64,000 bases of DNA. It comes from Acidaminobacter sp964416305. GTDB lineage: Bacteria; Bacillota; Clostridia; Peptostreptococcales; Acidaminobacteraceae. A program made the translations under genes and the position numbers. The stretch spans positions 94,438 through 158,437 of the forward strand of contig CAYQDM010000004.1 in NCBI GenBank assembly GCA_964416305.1. Direction: 5' to 3'. A model generated the notes under the pieces. It did no database searches. It was not told the DNA's origin and worked only from the letters and a program-made list of their open reading frames with translations. Numbering within the stretch: position 1 is the stretch's first letter; the number at the start of each line of letters is the position of its first letter. Of the stretch, positions 59,382-64,000 are shown one piece after another.

Positions 59382-61292
59382 TTGATAACGCCAGTCCAGA
59401 ATGAATACAATGCGGAACAGATCCAGGTCCTGGAGGGGTTGGAGCCAGTTCGGAAACGGCCTGGCATGTATATTGGAACTACGAGTCTTAGAGGGCTTCA
59501 CCATCTGGTGTATGAAATAGTTGACAACAGTATTGATGAAGCATTGGCAGGATATTGCACTCAGATTGATATAGTTATTGGCAAGGATAATACGATCATG
59601 GTATCTGACAATGGTCGTGGCATGCCTGTTGATATGCACAGCAAGTCAAATAAACCTGCTGTAGAGGTCATCCATACAGTATTGCACGCCGGTGGTAAGT
59701 TCGGTGGTGGGGGATACAAAGTATCAGGTGGTCTTCATGGTGTTGGTGCTTCTGTTGTCAATGCGCTTTCAGAATGGATGATCGTTGAGGTTAAAAGAAA
59801 TGGAAAGATCTATAAAATTGAATTTTCAAGAGGTAAAACTACTTCTGAATTAAGTATCATAGGCGAAACTGATGAAAATGGTTCAAAAACAACATTTAAG
59901 CCAGATGCGCAAATTTTTGACGAAACAGTTTTTGATTTTCAGACACTGGAATATAGACTTAGGGAGATGGCTTTCCTAAATAAGGGAATAAGAATTTCTC
60001 TGACTGACGAACGCATTGAAACCGCGAAAAAATCAATTTTCTATTACGAAGGCGGAATCAAGGAATTTGTCACTTATCTTAACAAAAACAGAACATCCAT
60101 CCATGACAATGTCATTTACAGAGAAACTCAAGTGGAAGGAAATACAGTTGAGATCGCTGTCCAATACACAGATGGCTATACTGAAAATATTTATACTTTT
60201 GCGAATAATATAAATACCCATGAAGGCGGCACTCATTTGAGCGGCTTTAAAAGCGCGCTTACTAAATCTATAAATGATTACGCAAGAAAAAAAGGCTTTT
60301 TGAAAGAAAAAGAAGAAAATTTAACAGGCGAAGATATTCGAGAGGGTATTACAGGGATCATTTCTGTTAAATTGCCGGAGCCACAATTTGAAGGTCAGAC
60401 AAAGACTAAACTCGGAAATAATGATATTCGTGGCGTTGTCGAATCTGTTGCCTCAGATATGTTCAGTGAATTTCTTGAGGAAAATCCCAACGAAGGAAAG
60501 ATAATCTGCGAAAAGTGTATTCGCGCTTCAAAAGCAAGAGAAGCTGCACGTAAAGCTCGTGAACTCACCAGAAGAAAAGGTCTTCTTGATGGCATGACAT
60601 TGCCCGGGAAATTAGCTGATTGTTCTGAACGGGATCCTTCTAAAACAGAAGTTTATATTGTCGAAGGAGATTCCGCGGGTGGCAGTGCAAAACAGGGAAG
60701 AGACAGAGCGACTCAAGCGATTTTGCCGCTGCGTGGAAAGATTCTCAATGTTGAAAAGGCAAACTTTTCAAGAATATTTAATTCAGCAGAAATAAGAGCT
60801 ATGATTACAGCTTTTGGATGTGGTATTGGTGATGAGTTTGATGTCGAAAAACTCAGATATCATAAGATTATGATCATGACCGACGCGGATGTTGATGGCG
60901 CACACATCAGGACACTTCTGCTCACCTTCTTTTTCAGGTATATGAGACCACTGATTGAAGAGGGGTATATTTACATTGCCCAGCCGCCGCTCTATAAAAT
61001 AAGCAAAGGCAAATCCATTCAGTACGCTTACTCAGATCAAGAGCTTCAAAAGATCCTTGAAGACAGCGGAAGAAATGTTGATATCCAAAGATACAAAGGT
61101 TTGGGTGAGATGAATCCAGAGCAACTTTGGGAAACAACCATGGATCCGGAAAATAGAATTATTCTTAGAGTGGGTATTGATGATGCCGTAGAGGCAGATA
61201 TGATTTTTTCAACCCTCATGGGAGAAAAGGTAGATCCTAGGAGAGAATTTATTGAGGAAAATGCCAGATATGTTACAAATCTGGATGTCTAA
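59382..61292 (+). CDS. gyrB: DNA gyrase subunit B
   Basis: 636 aa from a TTG at 59382 with AGGAGG upstream, just after the recF stop. ATPase domain (VLEGLEPVRKRPGMYIG, EIVDNSIDEALAG, GGLHGVGASVVNALS), transducer with the QTKTKLGN loop, and TOPRIM domain (EGDSAGGSAKQGRDR, DADVDGAHI) with RYKGLGEMNPEQLWETTMDP. Introduces negative supercoils with GyrA. Confidence 0.98.
   Translation: MITPVQNEYNAEQIQVLEGLEPVRKRPGMYIGTTSLRGLHHLVYEIVDNSIDEALAGYCTQIDIVIGKDNTIMVSDNGRGMPVDMHSKSNKPAVEVIHTVLHAGGKFGGGGYKVSGGLHGVGASVVNALSEWMIVEVKRNGKIYKIEFSRGKTTSELSIIGETDENGSKTTFKPDAQIFDETVFDFQTLEYRLREMAFLNKGIRISLTDERIETAKKSIFYYEGGIKEFVTYLNKNRTSIHDNVIYRETQVEGNTVEIAVQYTDGYTENIYTFANNINTHEGGTHLSGFKSALTKSINDYARKKGFLKEKEENLTGEDIREGITGIISVKLPEPQFEGQTKTKLGNNDIRGVVESVASDMFSEFLEENPNEGKIICEKCIRASKAREAARKARELTRRKGLLDGMTLPGKLADCSERDPSKTEVYIVEGDSAGGSAKQGRDRATQAILPLRGKILNVEKANFSRIFNSAEIRAMITAFGCGIGDEFDVEKLRYHKIMIMTDADVDGAHIRTLLLTFFFRYMRPLIEEGYIYIAQPPLYKISKGKSIQYAYSDQELQKILEDSGRNVDIQRYKGLGEMNPEQLWETTMDPENRIILRVGIDDAVEADMIFSTLMGEKVDPRREFIEENARYVTNLDV
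60599..60612. promoter_or_regulatory. Noc-type palindrome, 13/14 match, inside gyrB
   Basis: ATTGCCCGGGAAAT differs at one position from ATTTCCCGGGAAAT. Possible Noc site on the other replichore near oriC. Confidence 0.45.
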
Positions 61293-61334
61293 ATAATAGT
61301 GATTAGGTATTGGACTAAATAATGCAGAAGTAAT

Positions 61335-61352
61335 TTCGGGAGCAATCCCGAA
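61335..61352 (+). repeat. Hairpin in the gyrB-gyrA gap
   Basis: TTCGGGA and TCCCGAA are perfect 7-nt arms with a GCAA loop (a GNRA-type tetraloop) and end a few nt before the gyrA ribosome site. It could affect gyrA translation or mRNA processing. Confidence 0.45.
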
Positions 61353-61367
61353 GAGAGGTGTGCTCAA

Positions 61368-63809
61368 GTGGAGAATGAGATACAAAGAGTAGTAAATATG
61401 GATATCAGCAAAGAAATGAAAAAATCGTACATTGACTATGCCATGAGTGTTATAGTCAGTCGAGCATTGCCTGATGTCAGAGATGGATTGAAGCCGGTTC
61501 ACAGACGAATATTATTTGATATGCACGAGTTGAGTTTCGGTCCGGATAAACCTTATAGAAAATCCGCAAGAATCGTTGGTGACGTTCTGGGTAAATTTCA
61601 CCCTCATGGCGACTCCTCTGTTTATAATGCAATGGTGCGAATGGCTCAAGAGTTTTCCATCCGTTATCAGCTGATTGATGGACATGGAAACTTTGGATCT
61701 ATTGATGGCGATTCTGCGGCGGCAATGCGTTACACAGAAGCACGTATGTCGAAAATTGCCACTGAATTATTGAAAGATATTGACAAGGAAACGATCGATT
61801 ACAGGCCCAATTTTGATGAAACACTCCAAGAACCCGTTGTTCTTCCTTCGAGATTTCCAAACCTGTTGGTCAATGGTTCAAACGGTATTGCGGTTGGTAT
61901 GGCGACGGCAATACCTCCTCATAATTTAACCGAAATTATTGATGCAACCCTTGCAATGATTGATGACCAGGACATTGATATCGAAGATTTGATTGACTTG
62001 GTACATGGTCCGGACTTTCCTACCGGTGCTCAAATTATGGGATCAGAGGGCATAAAAAGAGGGTACAGAACCGGCAGAGGAAAAGTCATTGTCCGAGCAA
62101 AAGCTAGTATTGAAGAAATTAGGAAAGACAAGACAGCAATATTGATTTCGGAAATTCCTTATCAAGTCAATAAGTCCAAAATGCTGGAAGATATCGCGGG
62201 ACTAGTCAGAGATAAGAAAATTGATGGGATCACAGATTTGAGGGACGAGAGTAACAGAGAAGGGATCAGAGTTGTTGTTGAGCTTCGCCGCGACGCGAAT
62301 GCCAATGTTGTTCTGAACCAGTTGTACAAGCATACTCAGTTGCAATCGACCTTTGGCATAAATATGATTGCATTGGTAGAGGGCGAACCTAAACTATTGA
62401 ATTTGAAGCAAGTCCTGCATTATTACATTCTTCACCAAAAAGACGTTGAAACGAGACGTGTTCAATTTGATTTAAGAAAGGCTGAAGAGAGGGCACATGT
62501 TCTCGAAGGTCTTATGATTGCGTTGAATAATATTGACGACATGATCGAATTGATAAAGGCAGCGCCGAATCCACCGCAAGCTAAAATTAGTTTAATTGAA
62601 AAATATGAGTTGAGTGAAATTCAAGCCCAAGCTATTTTGGACATGAGACTTCAACGTTTGACCGGACTTGAGCGCGACAAAATTGAAAATGAGTACAATG
62701 AAATTTTAGGTTTGATAAAATCACTGAAAGCGATTTTAGCAGATGAAGCGTTGCTATTCGATATCATCCGAACTGACCTGGTCAGAATCAAAGAAAAATA
62801 TGGTGATCCAAGAAGAACTGAAATCACCATTAATTATGACGAAATTGATATTGAGGATATGATTGAAGACGAGGATGTAGTCATTACGTTGACACATAGC
62901 AATTACATCAAGAGAACCCCGGTTGACACCTATGCGGCACAAAAACGTGGCGGTAGAGGAAAAACAGGTGTTACAACAAAAGAAGAAGATTTTGTAGAAA
63001 ATATTTATACCACTAGAACGCATGATTATCTTTTGTTCTTTACAAACTTTGGAAAAGTTTACCGCTTAAAAGCTTATCAGATCCCAGAGAGTGGTCGTGT
63101 GGCAAGAGGTACTGCCGTTGTCAATCTAATTCAGTTGGATCCTGAAGAGTCTGTAACAGCGGTTATTCCAATTAAGTCATTTGAGTCAGGCTTCTTGATG
63201 CTCATGACAAAGAAGGGCATAGTCAAAAGGACAGCTTTAAATAAATTTGACAGCTCAAGAAGAAATGGTTTAATTGCAATTCATTTAAATTCAGATGATG
63301 AGTTAATCAGCGTTCGTGAAACGTCTGGCTCAGATGAAGCTATAGTCATCACCAGTCATGGTATGTCCGTGAGGTTTAATGAGAATGACGTTCGTGAAAT
63401 GGGACGCGTCGCTGCGGGCGTCAGAGGCATACGACTCAGTGACAACGATGAAGTGGTGTGCATGGAAATCCTTAGATCAGACAGCAAGCTCTTGATCGTC
63501 AGCGAGAACGGCTACGGAAAGAGAACCGAGCTTGATGAATACAGAATCCAAACCAGAGGCGGCAAAGGTATTAAGACTTACAACATGAATTCGAAAACAG
63601 GAAAAGTTGTAAGTGCCAGAGTGGTCAAAGATGATGAAGAAATTATGTTGATCAACAGTCAGGGTGTTTTGATCAGATTACGTGTAGATGAAATTTCTGT
63701 GCTTGGAAGGTCAACAAGTGGAGTCCGTCTCATGCGGACAGACGAGACTTGCTGTGTCGTTTCAACTGCCAGGATTATGGATAAGCCTGCAGAAGAAGAA
63801 GAAGAGTAA
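61368..63809 (+). CDS. gyrA: DNA gyrase subunit A
   Basis: 813 aa from a GTG at 61368 with AGAGG upstream. Catalytic Tyr122 is in AAAMRYTEARM. The quinolone region reads HPHGDSSVYNAMVRMAQ, with Ser at 83 and Asn at 87 in E. coli numbering. The coiled coil and six-bladed C-terminal domain follow, including the QKRGGRGKTG GyrA-box-like motif. It ends in an acidic tail. Confidence 0.98.
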   Translation: MENEIQRVVNMDISKEMKKSYIDYAMSVIVSRALPDVRDGLKPVHRRILFDMHELSFGPDKPYRKSARIVGDVLGKFHPHGDSSVYNAMVRMAQEFSIRYQLIDGHGNFGSIDGDSAAAMRYTEARMSKIATELLKDIDKETIDYRPNFDETLQEPVVLPSRFPNLLVNGSNGIAVGMATAIPPHNLTEIIDATLAMIDDQDIDIEDLIDLVHGPDFPTGAQIMGSEGIKRGYRTGRGKVIVRAKASIEEIRKDKTAILISEIPYQVNKSKMLEDIAGLVRDKKIDGITDLRDESNREGIRVVVELRRDANANVVLNQLYKHTQLQSTFGINMIALVEGEPKLLNLKQVLHYYILHQKDVETRRVQFDLRKAEERAHVLEGLMIALNNIDDMIELIKAAPNPPQAKISLIEKYELSEIQAQAILDMRLQRLTGLERDKIENEYNEILGLIKSLKAILADEALLFDIIRTDLVRIKEKYGDPRRTEITINYDEIDIEDMIEDEDVVITLTHSNYIKRTPVDTYAAQKRGGRGKTGVTTKEEDFVENIYTTRTHDYLLFFTNFGKVYRLKAYQIPESGRVARGTAVVNLIQLDPEESVTAVIPIKSFESGFLMLMTKKGIVKRTALNKFDSSRRNGLIAIHLNSDDELISVRETSGSDEAIVITSHGMSVRFNENDVREMGRVAAGVRGIRLSDNDEVVCMEILRSDSKLLIVSENGYGKRTELDEYRIQTRGGKGIKTYNMNSKTGKVVSARVVKDDEEIMLINSQGVLIRLRVDEISVLGRSTSGVRLMRTDETCCVVSTARIMDKPAEEEEE

Positions 63810-63890
63810 ATAAGAAAAATTGAAAATTGTTTTATTTTCAAATAATGGGATATTAATTAAGCAACAGCCCCCTTATATTGATTCATTTAC

Positions 63891-63918
63891 GGAGTCGCTT
63901 TCTGCGGCTCTTTTTTTT
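63891..63918 (+). terminator. gyrA terminator
   Basis: GAGTCGC and GCGGCTC (one G-U pair) with a 5-nt loop are followed by eight Ts. The 82 nt after this, up to the window end, show no gene. Confidence 0.85.
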
Positions 63919-64000
63919 GGCTAATAACAAAGGCACACCACTTGATAACTCATATTCCGCCTAACTAAAATTTCCAAATAAAATATTTTCTGTTTCCAAT

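Noticed and set aside
1..64000. CRISPR arrays, insertion sequences or prophage genes
   Set aside because: No regularly spaced repeats with unique spacers, no transposase, integrase or phage motifs were seen in the window.

Overview
The window is the origin-of-replication neighbourhood of a low-to-moderate GC, Gram-positive, anaerobe-type member of the Bacillota, most likely a clostridium-like lineage (inference). Supporting this are the Firmicutes order rpmH-rnpA-yidD-yidC-jag-mnmE-mnmG-rsmG-noc-parA-parB on one side of oriC and dnaA-dnaN-yaaA-recF-gyrB-gyrA on the other, a WalRK system with YycH/YycI, GdpP coupled to ribosomal protein L9, a DnaD/DnaI-type primosome, and a large SRP RNA. Strong AGGAGG ribosome binding sites are often followed by TTG or GTG starts. 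I see no transposase, prophage or CRISPR array.

Layout. 1-6.2 kb: wal operon (minus strand) walR-walK, a WalR-box promoter, an unrecognised secreted protein, then yycH and yycI, ending in a heptameric repeat. 6.2-10.1 kb: a LysM-G5-M23 cell-wall peptidase, divergent from dnaD and dnaC/dnaI. 10.1-22.7 kb: purA, a GNAT acetyltransferase, dnaB, a transglutaminase-DUF58-MoxR group, rplI-gdpP-DUF2232 and rpsR-ssb-rpsF. 22.8-30.1 kb: an aminotransferase, then a cluster holding DUF951, DUF3343, YedF, CvpA, a beta-propeller protein, a MocA-like nucleotidyltransferase, YqeC and a THUMP rRNA methyltransferase. Several of these belong to the labile-selenium cofactor pathway. 30.1-37.8 kb: a compact Tad/Flp type IV pilus locus that ends in a PAS-HATPase-REC protein without a phospho-acceptor histidine. 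37.9-44.3 kb: rplY, an ArsR-controlled permease/thioredoxin operon, recR-ybaB-dnaX, SRP RNA, tRNA-Ser, tadA and tRNA-Arg. 44.3-54.7 kb: PIG-L deacetylase, lipid kinase, parB, parA, noc, rsmG, mnmG, mnmE, jag, yidC, yidD, rnpA, rpmH. 54.7-56.9 kb: a bipartite oriC flanking dnaA. 56.9-64 kb: dnaN, S4 protein, recF, gyrB, gyrA and a terminator.

How it works together. Most genes serve chromosome replication (dnaA, dnaN, dnaB, dnaC, dnaD, dnaX, gyrAB, ssb, recF, recR), segregation and division-site control (parA/parB with two perfect parS sites, noc with one perfect and two near-perfect Noc-type palindromes), translation and tRNA modification, and cell-wall homeostasis through WalRK. WalR-type direct repeats sit at the -35 position of both the secreted-protein promoter and the M23 peptidase promoter, which suggests that WalR drives its own accessory genes and a neighbouring hydrolase. 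The Tad locus and the selenium-related cluster are the accessory parts. All functional calls come from motifs and gene order read by eye. No database search was possible.
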